DNA from: Candidatus Wolframiiraptor gerlachensis
GTDB lineage: Archaea; Thermoproteota; Nitrososphaeria_A; Caldarchaeales; Wolframiiraptoraceae
DNA: 64,000 bases
Direction: 5' to 3'
NCBI GenBank assembly: GCA_021323375.2
Contig: JAJPCT020000017.1
Coordinates: 62,001 to 126,000, forward strand
The notes beneath the pieces were generated by a model. It was not told the origin of the DNA. It ran no database searches and saw only the letters and a list, made by a program, of their open reading frames with translations. Shown piece after piece: positions 50,353-59,769 of the stretch. Every line of letters begins with the position of its first letter. Position 1 is the first letter of the stretch. A program made the translations under genes and the position numbers.

Positions 50353-52200
50353 TGGTCTCCTTGAGAGGAGCTTTGGGAGCGGGAGCTTCTTGAAGGGCTT
50401 GTCCCCGATCTTCTCCCTCATCTCCCTTATCAGGTCTTCTAGTGTGAGCTTCTCAACGCCCCCGGTCGCCCTCTTCCTCACGCTCAGCAGCCCGCTCTCC
50501 CTTTCCCTCTCGCCATACACCACGATATAGTGTATCCACTCCATCTCAGCATCCCTTATCTTCTTGTCAACGGATTCATCGCGATCATCTATGTCCGCTC
50601 TTATCCTAGCCTCCTCGAGCCTCTTGAGGATCCTGAGACAGTCTTCGAGATACTCGGATTTTACCGGGATCAACCTTACCTGGGTTGGTGTTAACCAGAG
50701 AGGGAGCATGGGCTTCTCCCCCCGCATCATCGCAAGATATGCCTTCTCCAGTAATGCATAGATGACGCGCTCTATCGCGCCGCTTGGGGAGCAGTGGAGT
50801 ATTATTGGATACTCCTTCTCTCCCCGCTCATTCACGAATGTTATCCCGTAGTATAATGCGTTCTCCACGTCTATCTGGTCTGTTGATAGGGCGGCTGCCT
50901 TCCGCTGACAGTCCACGAAGTTGAACTCCCACTTCAGCACGAAATAGAAGTAGCGCTCGCTCCACATCTCGGCGAGCACGGGCTTCCCGAAAATCCTCAC
51001 CAACTCGAAGATGAAGTCCTTATTCTCCTCATAGAAGTCTCTCGTGAATCTTATCGCCATCTCAAGGTCGTCTCTCGTGAGCCCAACACCTTCCATGACC
51101 TCGAGGCTGAGCCTCAGCCTCCTCTTCATCTCCTCCTTAGCCTGCTCCAAGTCCCTGCATATCGCGTGGACATCCGGCATCGTGAAGGCTCTAAGCCTCT
51201 TCAAGCCCACAAGCTCCCCGCTCTTCTCCCTCCTGAAGCTATATCTCGTGAGCTCATAGAGCCTGAGCGGGAGATTCCTATAGGAGAGGTTCATGTCCTT
51301 CGCGATGAGGAATTGGCCGAAGCACGCCGCGAACCTGAGGAAGTATCTCTTATCCTCGGTCTCAATAACGTATTGTCTCGCCGGGAACTTGTGGAGATAC
51401 CTCCTGAGGCTCGGATGGTTCATGTCATACATTATGGGCGTCTCGACCTCTATCCCTCCATACTCTATCACCTTCTCGGTGACATATTGTTCGAGGAGGC
51501 TCTTGATCAGCCTGCCCTTAGCATACCATCTCAGGTTGCCCGGGTCGCTTGCCGGCTCATAATCCGCGATCTCAAGCCTCTTCATCAGGGAAGCATGCGG
51601 GGGCTCCTCGAGAACAGCCCTAGACTTCTGGATCTCATAGCGCGTGAAGGCCTCGAGGTTCTCATGCCCGCGGAAGTCGTACTCCTCGACCGGGATCATC
51701 TTGCCCTCCGGCGTGAGGATATACCAGTTGGATACGAGCTTCTCCTCGAGTATGAGCGCCTGTGGGACCTCCTCACCACCCTTCTCAACCACCTTCTCAT
51801 AACTTCTAAGCTGCTCGGCGAGCGGATGCCCCTTAACCGCGATCACAAGCCTCTTGTTCCAGCCGAATGGAGCCGAGTATGTCTCTAGATCTAGGGAGCC
51901 GGCCTCATCCCGCATAGCCCTGAGTATTGAGAGGGCTTCTCCGGGTGGAGCAAGATTAGAGCTTAGATGCGCATAGGGATATATTACGATCCTCTGTGCC
52001 CTGAGCTTCCTCGCCTGCTCCGCAAGCTCCCTTATCGCCCTCCTCGCGAGCTCGGGGTCATCATCCTTCTCCACGCATGTTAGCAGGAGGAGGGCATCCT
52101 CGATCCTATAGACCTTCTTCTCAGCCTCTTCATAGACCGAGCTCTCAGGTCTTATCGGCTCATACTCCACATAATCCACGTGGAGCGCTAGGACCTTCAT
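50341..52200 (-). CDS. thrS: Threonyl-tRNA synthetase, archaeal type
   Basis: 619 residues. The N-terminal archaeal editing domain (DTD-like, starting MKVLALHVDYVEYE) is followed by the class II core (motif 2 in RLYELTRYSFRREKSGELVGLKRLRAFTMPDVH cut short here) and the anticodon-binding domain. Both editing and catalysis are present in one chain, unlike organisms with split ThrS. Confidence 0.95.
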   Translation of the reverse strand: MKVLALHVDYVEYEPIRPESSVYEEAEKKVYRIEDALLLLTCVEKDDDPELARRAIRELAEQARKLRAQRIVIYPYAHLSSNLAPPGEALSILRAMRDEAGSLDLETYSAPFGWNKRLVIAVKGHPLAEQLRSYEKVVEKGGEEVPQALILEEKLVSNWYILTPEGKMIPVEEYDFRGHENLEAFTRYEIQKSRAVLEEPPHASLMKRLEIADYEPASDPGNLRWYAKGRLIKSLLEQYVTEKVIEYGGIEVETPIMYDMNHPSLRRYLHKFPARQYVIETEDKRYFLRFAACFGQFLIAKDMNLSYRNLPLRLYELTRYSFRREKSGELVGLKRLRAFTMPDVHAICRDLEQAKEEMKRRLRLSLEVMEGVGLTRDDLEMAIRFTRDFYEENKDFIFELVRIFGKPVLAEMWSERYFYFVLKWEFNFVDCQRKAAALSTDQIDVENALYYGITFVNERGEKEYPIILHCSPSGAIERVIYALLEKAYLAMMRGEKPMLPLWLTPTQVRLIPVKSEYLEDCLRILKRLEEARIRADIDDRDESVDKKIRDAEMEWIHYIVVYGERERESGLLSVRKRATGGVEKLTLEDLIREMREKIGDKPFKKLPLPKLLSRRPSFK

Positions 52201-52427
52201 AATATCACCCTCGACCCGAAGCCCTCCACGTGACGCATCTTCTCAATCTTCTGCTGCTCCCTAGTTAGCTTCTTGAGCAATTTCCAGTGAGCCTCGCAGA
52301 GATAGGCTCTCCTACCGGATCCCTCAATCTTCATGCCCGATGGGATGCGCTGGATGGAGATTGATTTGACGGCCTTCTCGCCGCATCCAGCCACCGAGCA
52401 CTTAACGCCTTTTGAGACCTTTCCCAT
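52197..52427 (-). CDS. Small zinc-binding protein upstream of thrS
   Basis: 76 residues, with KCSVAGCGEKA and LCEAHWKLL, four likely zinc ligands (Cys, Cys, Cys, His). Its TGA overlaps the thrS ATG (ATGA), so the two are co-translated. Basic tail with LTREQQKIEKMRH. Seems conserved in crenarchaea; function unknown. Confidence 0.7.
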   Translation of the reverse strand: MGKVSKGVKCSVAGCGEKAVKSISIQRIPSGMKIEGSGRRAYLCEAHWKLLKKLTREQQKIEKMRHVEGFGSRVIL

Positions 52428-52466
52428 GCCGCCTCCGCCACCTACCGGGGGAAAGCGCGTGAAGCA

Positions 52467-53228
52467 TTAAAGATTGCTCAGCATACTGCTGTCCATAACC
52501 TCCGAGAGGGGCTCGAGTATCACTATTCCCTCGCCCGGCCTGATCTCGAAAGTGTATATCGCGGAGTCGGCCCTGCTCCACCTCATCTTCCTCACGTAGA
52601 TTGTCTTCAGCAGCTTTCCATAGAATCTCGTGACGCCTAAGACTATGACGCCAGATGCGAGGAACTCCTCGAACCCGAATCTGCTAAGCTTATTCGAGCC
52701 CGTCGGGATATCGCATGTGAGCATGGTGGTAGCGCCAAACTTCTCCTCCATCATATTCACTATCTCCCTGAGATATTCCCTTATCACGAGCTCCTCTCTC
52801 GCCCCCGCCGCGAGCGCCGAGATTGGGTCCAAGACTATCCTATTGACCGGCCTGCCAGCGGCGATCCTTGCCAAAGCATCAACGAATGCCCTGCTCTCCT
52901 TCCCAAACCTCTTGAGATCCTCGGCATAGAGCCTTAGCTCGAATGGATGGAAGATGCCCTGCTCGATGTATTCCCAGAGATTCCATCCGAGTGAGAGAGC
53001 GCCCCTCAGCACCCCCTCAATCCTCTCATCAAGCGAGATGTAGATGCAGTTCTCGCCATTCTTCAGGCCTTCTAGGAGGAATTGAAGGCTTAGGATCGTC
53101 TTGCCAACGCCCGTCTCGCCCGTGATAAGATATGTCTTGCCCTTGAGCAGGCCTCCGCCAAGCATCTGATCCAGCTTCGGAATGCCTGTTGAGACTCTCT
53201 CGAAGGGCTCCATCAGCCCGGCTTTCAC
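52467..53228 (-). CDS. KaiC/RadA-like RecA-superfamily ATPase
   Basis: 253 residues. Walker A GETGVGKT at 37-44, Walker B-like NRIVLDPISALAAG near 132-145, starting with STGIPKLDQMLGGGLLKG. This is the COG0467 single-domain KaiC-like type, with roles in signalling or motility control in archaea. Not recombinase RadA: DNA-binding N-terminal domain is missing. Confidence 0.85.
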   Translation of the reverse strand: MKAGLMEPFERVSTGIPKLDQMLGGGLLKGKTYLITGETGVGKTILSLQFLLEGLKNGENCIYISLDERIEGVLRGALSLGWNLWEYIEQGIFHPFELRLYAEDLKRFGKESRAFVDALARIAAGRPVNRIVLDPISALAAGAREELVIREYLREIVNMMEEKFGATTMLTCDIPTGSNKLSRFGFEEFLASGVIVLGVTRFYGKLLKTIYVRKMRWSRADSAIYTFEIRPGEGIVILEPLSEVMDSSMLSNL

Positions 53229-53262
53229 GGCTATTCAGCAGGTTAAAGCACTTAATGAACAA

Positions 53263-54363
53263 TTAGGCAAGGAACCTGCCATTCTCATATATCAGCTCAT
53301 TATCGCCGTAGACCCTACCTCTCCTGAGGTCGAGGATTAGATCCCAGTGTATCGAGGACTTGTTGGTTCCGCCGGTATCAGGGTAAGCCGCCCCGAGGGC
53401 AATGTGCATCGTCCCACCAATCTTCTCATCAAGCAGTATCTGCTTCGTGGGCCTCGTGATATTGTAGTTTAGGCCGAAGGCGACCTCGCCCAGCCTCTTC
53501 GACCCCTCATCGGTCTCAAGTATCTTCTTCAGCTTATCTGCTCCCTTCTCGGCGGACGCGTTTACGACCACTCCTCTCTTGAACTCGAGCCTCACCCCCT
53601 CGACCTCGAAGCCGCCCCATACAGCGGGGAAGCTGAAAGTTACACGTCCTTCAACACCATCCTCTATGGGCGCTGTGAACACTTCGCCAGCCGGCATATT
53701 ATGCCGCCCATCATCGTTCAGCCACTTCCTCCCACCCACCTTGATCAGGAGATCCGTATCCTCCGAGACAACTCTCAGCTCATCAATCTTGCTAAGCAGG
53801 TTGACTATCTTCTCCTGCTCCTCAGCCTTCCTCCTCCACTCCTTGATCGGATCATCCCGGTCAACCATGCAGGCGCTGAAGATGAAGTCCTCATACTCGA
53901 CAGGCCCCATGCCAGCCTCTTGAGCAAGGGCGTTCGTTGGATATATCGTGACATTCCAGCGGAGCTCGCCCGCCGCCTGCCTCCGCATAAATATCTCGGT
54001 CAGCTCGGCTCTCGCCGCCCTCCTAACCCTTATCCGCTCGGGATCAACGCCCACCAAGGGTTTCGTATGGCTACTGGAGACTATGGAAATCGAGACATCA
54101 ATCCTCTCCTGAATGAACTTCTCTATCGGCGAGAGATGCCTCAGAACAGAGTCGCTCGCATATCTGTAGAAGATCTCGTCTAACTGGCTATCACCCAGCA
54201 TGATATGGGGATAGGCTCCCTTGGAGACCACGAGTCTTACGAGCTCCCTGACGAGAGGCAGCGCCTCGACCTCAGCCCTGATTAGAATTTCATCACCCTC
54301 CTTAACTGAGACACTATAATCGGTCACCAGCCTCGCGAGCCTGGATACACGCGGATCTATCAC
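53263..54363 (-). CDS. M29-family aminopeptidase
   Basis: 366 residues. The metal site at the C-terminal part has Glu in LGEVAFGLN, His in MHIALG, His in SSIHWDLI and the following Asp. These match thermophilic aminopeptidase T/AMPM29. Cytoplasmic peptide turnover. Confidence 0.9.
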   Translation of the reverse strand: MIDPRVSRLARLVTDYSVSVKEGDEILIRAEVEALPLVRELVRLVVSKGAYPHIMLGDSQLDEIFYRYASDSVLRHLSPIEKFIQERIDVSISIVSSSHTKPLVGVDPERIRVRRAARAELTEIFMRRQAAGELRWNVTIYPTNALAQEAGMGPVEYEDFIFSACMVDRDDPIKEWRRKAEEQEKIVNLLSKIDELRVVSEDTDLLIKVGGRKWLNDDGRHNMPAGEVFTAPIEDGVEGRVTFSFPAVWGGFEVEGVRLEFKRGVVVNASAEKGADKLKKILETDEGSKRLGEVAFGLNYNITRPTKQILLDEKIGGTMHIALGAAYPDTGGTNKSSIHWDLILDLRRGRVYGDNELIYENGRFLA

Positions 54364-54397
54364 AGGGAAGGCTATAATCGGCCGTGTCTTTAAGCCT

Positions 54398-55183
54398 TTA
54401 GGGCAGGAAATGATGGGAAGTTTGCCAAGTCTTGAAGCTTTTCACGGCTCGGATGATCTCCCGACAGCGCTCGAAGCTTTCCTCGGCGATCGTCCCGGTC
54501 ACGATTATATCTGCCCCGGCTTTAAGCGCCTCGACAGCATCCTCGGGCCTCCTGATCCCTCCGCCCACGACAATAGGAATTGCGACGGCCTTCCTAACCG
54601 CTTTGATTGTCTGGGGTGGTATCGGCCTCTGGGCGCCCGAGCCTGCCTCGAGATAGATGAACCTCATCCCGAGGTATTGTGCCGCGAGGGCGTAGCATGC
54701 CGCGACCTCCCCCCGGTTGAGGGGTAGTGGAAGCGCCCTCCCCATAGCCGCGACAGCCGTATCGCCGCCGAAGACGAGATAGCCCATCGGTATAGCTTCA
54801 AGTCCATATTGGCTGACGAGAACAGCTCCCTGCGATTGCGCGCCTATGATAAAGTAGTGATCAACGCTATTGAGAAGGCTCATGAACCATATGGCATCAG
54901 CATATCTGCTTATGCTCGTGACATTGTTCGGGAATATTATGACGGGGATCCCGACCGATGACTTTATGGATTTAACAAGCTCATCCATCTGGGATTGGGA
55001 GAAGAATGTTGATCCTCCAACCATTATACCGTCTGAGCCCGCCTCCTCCGCCTTGGACGCTATCCTGGAGGCGTTTTCAGGGGAGGATTCTTCCGGGTCT
55101 ATGAGGAGGAGGTGGATCTTCTCGCCGGCTTCCAGCTTGCTAAGCAGGTATTGCTCAACTTTGCCTATCCTCAGATGCCTCAT
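54398..55183 (-). CDS. Geranylgeranylglyceryl phosphate synthase
   Basis: 261 residues from ATG 55183 (MRHLRIGKVE). TIM barrel with LLLIDPEES, DGIMVGGSTF, VIIFPNNVTSIS, FIYLEAGSGA and IPIVVGGGIRRPEDA, all in GGGPS/PcrB proteins. Joins geranylgeranyl diphosphate to sn-glycerol-1-phosphate, the first step of archaeal ether lipids. An in-frame start at 55222 exists. Overlaps the Elf1-like gene. Confidence 0.93.
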   Translation of the reverse strand: MRHLRIGKVEQYLLSKLEAGEKIHLLLIDPEESSPENASRIASKAEEAGSDGIMVGGSTFFSQSQMDELVKSIKSSVGIPVIIFPNNVTSISRYADAIWFMSLLNSVDHYFIIGAQSQGAVLVSQYGLEAIPMGYLVFGGDTAVAAMGRALPLPLNRGEVAACYALAAQYLGMRFIYLEAGSGAQRPIPPQTIKAVRKAVAIPIVVGGGIRRPEDAVEALKAGADIIVTGTIAEESFERCREIIRAVKSFKTWQTSHHFLP

Positions 55184-55517
55184 AAGCCTCACCCTGATCC
55201 TGCGTGCCGGGTAGCTCGCCAAGCTCGCTGGTCTCAGAGGGCCCTTCAGCCCCAGCTACCTGTAATACGGGTCGCTCAACCGGCTTCCTAGCACCAGTCA
55301 CTATATCATAGAACTCCGCATAGGCGTCTACTGGCATGTATGCTGGAAGCCATCTAACCTCGGCGTTGGCCCCGCAGCTTCCACATGCGACCCTAGCGAC
55401 ATCCGATCCCTCCTCATGATAAACCGCCACACTCACCTCATTACAGAGGGGACACATGAAGAGCTTGGGAAACGGCTTAACAACCTTCTTTATAATCTTC
55501 CTCCTCTTTCGGCCCAC
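55155..55517 (-). CDS. Elf1-like zinc-binding transcription elongation protein
   Basis: About 120 residues. The core GRKRRKIIKKVVKPFPKLFMCPLCN...VACGSCGA is the Elf1 domain (basic start plus CxxC...CxxC). The likely start is the GTG giving VGRKRRK at 55517; upstream in-frame starts add five residues. The C-terminal 45 residues are acidic and disordered. Interacts with RNA polymerase. Confidence 0.85.
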   Translation of the reverse strand: MGRKRRKIIKKVVKPFPKLFMCPLCNEVSVAVYHEEGSDVARVACGSCGANAEVRWLPAYMPVDAYAEFYDIVTGARKPVERPVLQVAGAEGPSETSELGELPGTQDQGEAYEASEDRQS

Positions 55518-55634
55518 ACACCCCACCTCCAATCAAGCATGATACCGTCAATGTCCGGCCATATATTATGCAGAATGACTAAATAAATATTAGATTCGAG
55601 CCTTGTGGAGAGCTTGGGTGAGGAAGAGAGCTAT

Positions 55635-56264
55635 ATGAGGGGGCGGGTGAAGATTGGGCTGGTAACGTTGGATATGAAGCTGGCGGCGAGGCTTAGGGAG
55701 CTCTCCCGGGAATATGGTGTTGAGCTAGTGCACTCTATAGATGCTGAGAGCCTCCCCCTAGACGTGGACGTGATTATAGCGTTGAGAAGCGAGGGGATGA
55801 ATGTTGATGGCAGGAGGGTTGTTTATTGCGAGGATTTTGGGTCGCTGGATGAGTGCTTGGAGCGGGCGCTGGAGCTTTCCATGAGCGGGCTTGGCAGGAG
55901 GATGGCGGTAGTCGCCATTGACCCGGGCAAGAGCCCTGGTGCCGCATTCCTCTTAGACAACTTCCTCCTGAAGACTAAAAGATATGGATCTCTTGATGAG
56001 CTTGTGAACGATGTTAAGCGCTTCCTGCATAGACATCAGGATGCAGGGAGGAGGTATGTAGTTTTAGGGGCAACCACGAACATGAGCGCTGTAAAGTCTC
56101 TTATGAAAAGCCTCGAAGAGGCTGTTAGTAGTGTGGGGGCGACGATAGTAGTCTGCGATGAGTCTTTTACGAGCAGGGGCATCCTTCCCAAGATGAGGGG
56201 TATGAGTAGGGATGAATACTCGGCTCTAATGCTTTCCCTCAAGAGTGTTCTCGGCTTGGAGTAG
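55635..56264 (+). CDS. RNase H/RuvC-like fold protein, unrecognised
   Basis: 209 residues from ATG 55635; an upstream GTG at 55605 gives 219. In the longer numbering VVAIDPGKSPGAAF places Asp106 at the end of the first strand of an RNase H-like fold, followed by VVLGATTNMS and VVCDESFTSR. The pattern resembles Holliday-junction-resolvase-like proteins. The N-terminal part (VKIGLVTLDMKLAARL) may be a receiver-like fold. Role unknown; followed by the Clp1 kinase gene. Confidence 0.6.
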   Translation: MRGRVKIGLVTLDMKLAARLRELSREYGVELVHSIDAESLPLDVDVIIALRSEGMNVDGRRVVYCEDFGSLDECLERALELSMSGLGRRMAVVAIDPGKSPGAAFLLDNFLLKTKRYGSLDELVNDVKRFLHRHQDAGRRYVVLGATTNMSAVKSLMKSLEEAVSSVGATIVVCDESFTSRGILPKMRGMSRDEYSALMLSLKSVLGLE

Positions 56265-56274
56265 GTGAGCTATC

Positions 56275-57492
56275 ATGCCCGTGGTTAGGGTGAAGAAGGG
56301 TGATACACTGATGCTCTATGGCCCGGCCTCGGCGCTCATAGTTGAGGGCAGGGCATCGGTGCTCGGCTGCCCTCTAACTCCCAGAAGCAAGCTGATTGTG
56401 AAAAGCTGGAGATCGAGGCCCATATACGCGGAGAGGGACTTCGTGGCGGATATCGCTTATGGTGAAAGCGGCGGCTACGACATCATCGAGGGTGATACGA
56501 TTCCGGAGGAGTGGAAAACCTTGGCCGAAAAGGCCTCAGAGATTCCGAGCAAGGTCTGCGTTTACGGCGGCGTTGACTCTGGCAAGACCACATTAGCAAC
56601 ACTCATTCTCAATAGCATGATCAAGAAGCTGAAGCTAGCCGTATACGTTGACTTGGATCTCGGCCAGTCGAGCATCTGCCCGCCGACGACAATAGGTTAT
56701 GTCTCTTTAAGGGCGCCGACCTTCGACATTTCCTATCATAAGATGGAGGGTGGTGAGATTGTTGGATATACGTCTCCAACCCCCATAGCCGGGGCGCATC
56801 TCAAAGCTGTTGAGAAGCTGGTCAGAAAACTCTCAAAGAAGTATGGAGGTGTGGCTGCGTCAATAGATCTGGATGGGTGGGTTTCAGGCGAAAAGGCGAT
56901 AGAACATAAGAAGGAGCTGATAAGAATCCTCAAGCCCAATTATCTCGCCTCGATAGGAGAGATCCCGGATGAGATTCGAGAGGAATGTGAGAGGCTCGGC
57001 GTGGCATACGAGGTGCTCCCACCACCCCGAGAAGTTAGAAGGAGGGATCAGTCTGCTCGGCGCAAACTCCGCGAGCTAGCTTACGAGAGATTCCTAAGGA
57101 AGTCTGTCGTCAGGAGGATACCAATAAGCTGGATAAATCTCAGCACCATAACTGACGGAGCGGATCTGAGGGATGTGAAGAGGTATATTGAGGCAATTAT
57201 CCAAGACTATGCTGAGGAGTCCTTCGAACCGATTGAGCAGGATGTTGAGAAAGCTTTGGGCGAGCTCGCCAAGAATGAGATCGGCGTGCTAAGCTATCTC
57301 AGGAACCCCGATGAGGCCTTCGTTGGCATAGGGCTGCTCATAGACCTCAACACGAAGGACGGATACATTAGAATCATAACACCATATAAGGGGACTATCA
57401 GGCATGTTATAGTCGGCGCTATATTGTTATCGATCCAAGGCGAGGAGGTCTATTCGAGCCCGAAGATCCTTATGCTGAACAAAATCAGCTGA
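56275..57492 (+). CDS. clp1: Clp1/Grc3-family polynucleotide 5'-hydroxyl kinase
   Basis: 405 residues. P-loop GGVDSGKTT at 98-106, DLDLGQSSICPPTTIGY as Walker B, and the family's lid SIDLDGWVSGEKA. Archaeal Clp1 phosphorylates 5'-OH RNA or DNA ends, perhaps in tRNA intron or mRNA processing; two intron-bearing tRNAs lie in the window. Starts 10 bases after the RNase H-like gene. Confidence 0.9.
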   Translation: MPVVRVKKGDTLMLYGPASALIVEGRASVLGCPLTPRSKLIVKSWRSRPIYAERDFVADIAYGESGGYDIIEGDTIPEEWKTLAEKASEIPSKVCVYGGVDSGKTTLATLILNSMIKKLKLAVYVDLDLGQSSICPPTTIGYVSLRAPTFDISYHKMEGGEIVGYTSPTPIAGAHLKAVEKLVRKLSKKYGGVAASIDLDGWVSGEKAIEHKKELIRILKPNYLASIGEIPDEIREECERLGVAYEVLPPPREVRRRDQSARRKLRELAYERFLRKSVVRRIPISWINLSTITDGADLRDVKRYIEAIIQDYAEESFEPIEQDVEKALGELAKNEIGVLSYLRNPDEAFVGIGLLIDLNTKDGYIRIITPYKGTIRHVIVGAILLSIQGEEVYSSPKILMLNKIS

Positions 57493-57506
57493 GCAGGGAG
57501 AGTATT

Positions 57507-58094
57507 TTACTCCTTCCTGGCTCTAGGCTGAAGCACCTTTATCGTCCTGACGACCCCGGCGAGCTCTAGGTTCCTAGCATTCTCGGATGGTAGCGCGGCA
57601 ATGTCCCCGGCTTTAAATGGTCCATAGGATTCCATGTCTACCCCAATAAACTCTGGTGTATCCTTTAGGAAGCATACAAGCTCATATCTTGACGGTATCC
57701 TCTCCCAGTTCTGGTAGGCAACCGCCTCGATAAGCTCTCCAACGCAATCCCTATACTCCCTGATAAGCGATACGAGCCTTGGATAAATTCGGCGCTCAAA
57801 TCCAATAAGATTCTCGAGGGGCTTCTCCTCGACCGCCGCCTCAACAAGCTTTCTCAACCTCAGCTCAAAGAGCTCCCGCACAATCTTTGTAACCGTCTCG
57901 AGAAAGACCTCCTTCAGCTCCGATGTAAGCGTCTCCCTATCAGAGACCCTAAGCTGATGCTTGAGACCTCCAATATATTTCCGTATATCCTCTAAGAGCT
58001 CTTCAGGGAGCTTGGCAGGCCCCTCCTCACCCCTCTCAATCCTCCAAGCCTCCATGAGAGACTCGTAAACATCCCCGTGAGAATTGGAGCTCAT
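57507..58094 (-). CDS. GINS complex subunit Gins51
   Basis: 195 residues. The helical A domain is followed by the small B domain at the C-terminus (FIGVDMESYGPFKAGDIAALPSENARNLELAGVVRTI), a clear match to archaeal Gins51/Gins15. GINS links MCM with Cdc45/RecJ and primase. B at the C-terminal end marks the Gins51 order as opposed to Gins23. Confidence 0.85.
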   Translation of the reverse strand: MSSNSHGDVYESLMEAWRIERGEEGPAKLPEELLEDIRKYIGGLKHQLRVSDRETLTSELKEVFLETVTKIVRELFELRLRKLVEAAVEEKPLENLIGFERRIYPRLVSLIREYRDCVGELIEAVAYQNWERIPSRYELVCFLKDTPEFIGVDMESYGPFKAGDIAALPSENARNLELAGVVRTIKVLQPRARKE

Positions 58095-58162
58095 ACTACT
58101 TCACATAAGCTCTCCTACAAGGAGAATATAAGGAGAGAAGGCGACGTAAACGCTTCAAAAGT

Positions 58163-58203
58163 CACCCCCCTCGAGAGTCATCAAATCAGATTAAAGGGGG
58201 GTG
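58163..58203 (+). repeat. 9-bp-arm GC-rich inverted repeat
   Basis: CACCCCCCT (58163-58171) and AGGGGGGTG (58195-58203) around a 23-base loop. It lies between divergent Gins51 and Nudix genes. It could be a hairpin in an untranslated leader or a protein-binding site. Confidence 0.35.
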
Positions 58204-58241
58204 GAAATTATCCTTTTAGGCTTGACATGAGGGGCTTCATT

Positions 58242-58264
58242 CCTTAAATTAATGAGGTTACCTC
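58242..58264 (+). promoter_or_regulatory. TATA box plus palindromic operator candidate of the Nudix gene
   Basis: CCTTAAATTA at about 58242-58251 (30-40 bases before ATG 58281) is followed by the palindrome GAGGTTACCTC at 58254-58264, placed where a bound repressor would block the start of transcription. Confidence 0.4.
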
Positions 58265-58280
58265 GTTAGGGCTTTAGAGG

Positions 58281-58814
58281 ATGCGGGCGAGAATTGTTTC
58301 GAGCGAGCAGGTTTATCGGGGTAGAGCCGTCTCCCTGAGGAGGGAGCTTATTGAGCTGCCGTCGGGTAAGAGGTTTTATCGTGAGGTCGTGGAGCATAGC
58401 GGCGCCTCGGCCATAGTCCCCGTAACGCCTGATGGGAGGATCATCTTAGTCAGGCAGTATAGGCATCCCATCGGCGAGTATATTCTCGAGATTCCAGCTG
58501 GGACTCTTAAGCCCGGCGAGGATCCCGAGACCTGCGCTAGGAGGGAGCTTGAGGAGGAGACAGGCTATGTTGCCGACGAGCTCATCCACCTGCTCACAAT
58601 ATATCCGTGCCCCGGCTATAGCAGCGAGAGGCTTTACGTCTACTTGGCTAGGGGGCTGAGGAGAGGCTCCCAGAGCCTAGAGATAGACGAGGACTTATCG
58701 GTCGTGGAGCTTAGCATCGAGGAGGCCCTAGAGGCGATCAAGAGAAACGAGATAAGGGATGCGAAGACCATCGCCGCCATACTCTATTATCATAACTTCG
58801 TGGTGAAGTGTTGA
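58281..58814 (+). CDS. Nudix hydrolase, ADP-ribose pyrophosphatase type
   Basis: 177 residues. The Nudix box runs GTLKPGEDPETCARRELEEETGY-like at about 73-95 (GX5EX7REUXEEXGU). VVEHSGASAIVPVTPDGRI, QYRHPIGEYILEIPAG and the CPGYSSERLYVYLA block are typical of ADP-ribose pyrophosphatases. Converges on thiL (25-base overlap). Confidence 0.92.
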   Translation: MRARIVSSEQVYRGRAVSLRRELIELPSGKRFYREVVEHSGASAIVPVTPDGRIILVRQYRHPIGEYILEIPAGTLKPGEDPETCARRELEEETGYVADELIHLLTIYPCPGYSSERLYVYLARGLRRGSQSLEIDEDLSVVELSIEEALEAIKRNEIRDAKTIAAILYYHNFVVKC

Positions 58815-59769
58815 TATCCCTTATCCTCGAGAACCCGCCACTCATCTCCCCATCTAACCTTTATCACTTTATCTTCTGATGCTCTTCCTATGATTATCAG
58901 CCTCCCCCCGGCCTTCTCAACGGCTTCACGCGCCATGTCGAGTAGCGCTGGCTTTATTGTCACGACGAGTTCATACTCCTCGCCGCCATAGAATACTAGG
59001 TCGAATAGGTCTAGGCCATACTTCTCGGCATATTCCTCGGCCTCCCGGCTCACGGGCGGCTCATCAATTATAAACCGACATCATTCACCCTGCTGGACTC
59101 ATTTAATAACCTCGCAAGACCATCGCTAGAGTCTATCGAGGATGATACAGCGCCCGTCCTCGCGAGCTCCACACCCTCCCTGACCCTAGCAATAGGCCTA
59201 GAGAAGCATTCGATTAATCTCTCTGAGAGCGGGTCTCTTCTCCTCCCACTGAGAAGCGCGTGAAGACCTGCTGCCTGCGAGCCGAACTCCCCCGTAACCG
59301 CCAGTATATCTCCCGGCCTGGCCCCAATCCTCGAGATCGTCCGGTCCGCCGCCCCCAAGCAAATGACATCTATTATTATCTCCCTCCCAGAGTTCAGGTC
59401 GCCGCCGATGATTTTTCCACCATAGAGGCGTGCCGCCTCCTCAAGTCCCATCCACACCTCCTGAAAATCCTCAAAGAGCATATTGCCTGGAAGCGTGAGT
59501 GAGACCAGGTAGGCTATCGGAGCGCCGCCCTTCGCGGCCACATCACTCGTCGCCGCCGTCACTGCCTTGAAACCCACATCCCTCAGCCTCATCCCCGCCG
59601 GCATATCCGTTGACTCGACAAACATATCGCATGACACTATAAGCCTCCCATCGAATAGGAGGTCGGCAGCATCGTCGCCGGGCGGGAGAGATGCACCCTC
59701 ACCCTCATCAAGCCTCCTAACTATCCACTCGATAAGCCCCCATTCGCCAAAATCCCTAAGCCTCTTCAT
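58790..59769 (-). pseudogene. thiL: Thiamine-monophosphate kinase ThiL with one frame break
   Basis: The start ATG 59769 overlaps the Dpm1 TGA (ATGA). The first part has LPPGDDAADLLFDG, VGFKAVTAATSDVAAKGGAP, GGDLNSG and the SIDSSDGLARLL motif of ThiL; it stops at TAA 59068-59070. The rest (from 59053) has VSREAEEYAEKYGLD and FYGGEEYELV. Adding one T in the T-run near 59072 joins them as VGFIIDEPPVSREAEEY, giving a normal 326 residues. A single missing base in an essential biosynthesis gene may be a sequencing fault or a real lesion. Confidence 0.9.

Noticed and set aside
47887-58094. Replication origin near priS or Gins51
   Set aside because: No Orc1/Cdc6 gene and no set of origin-recognition-box repeats seen.
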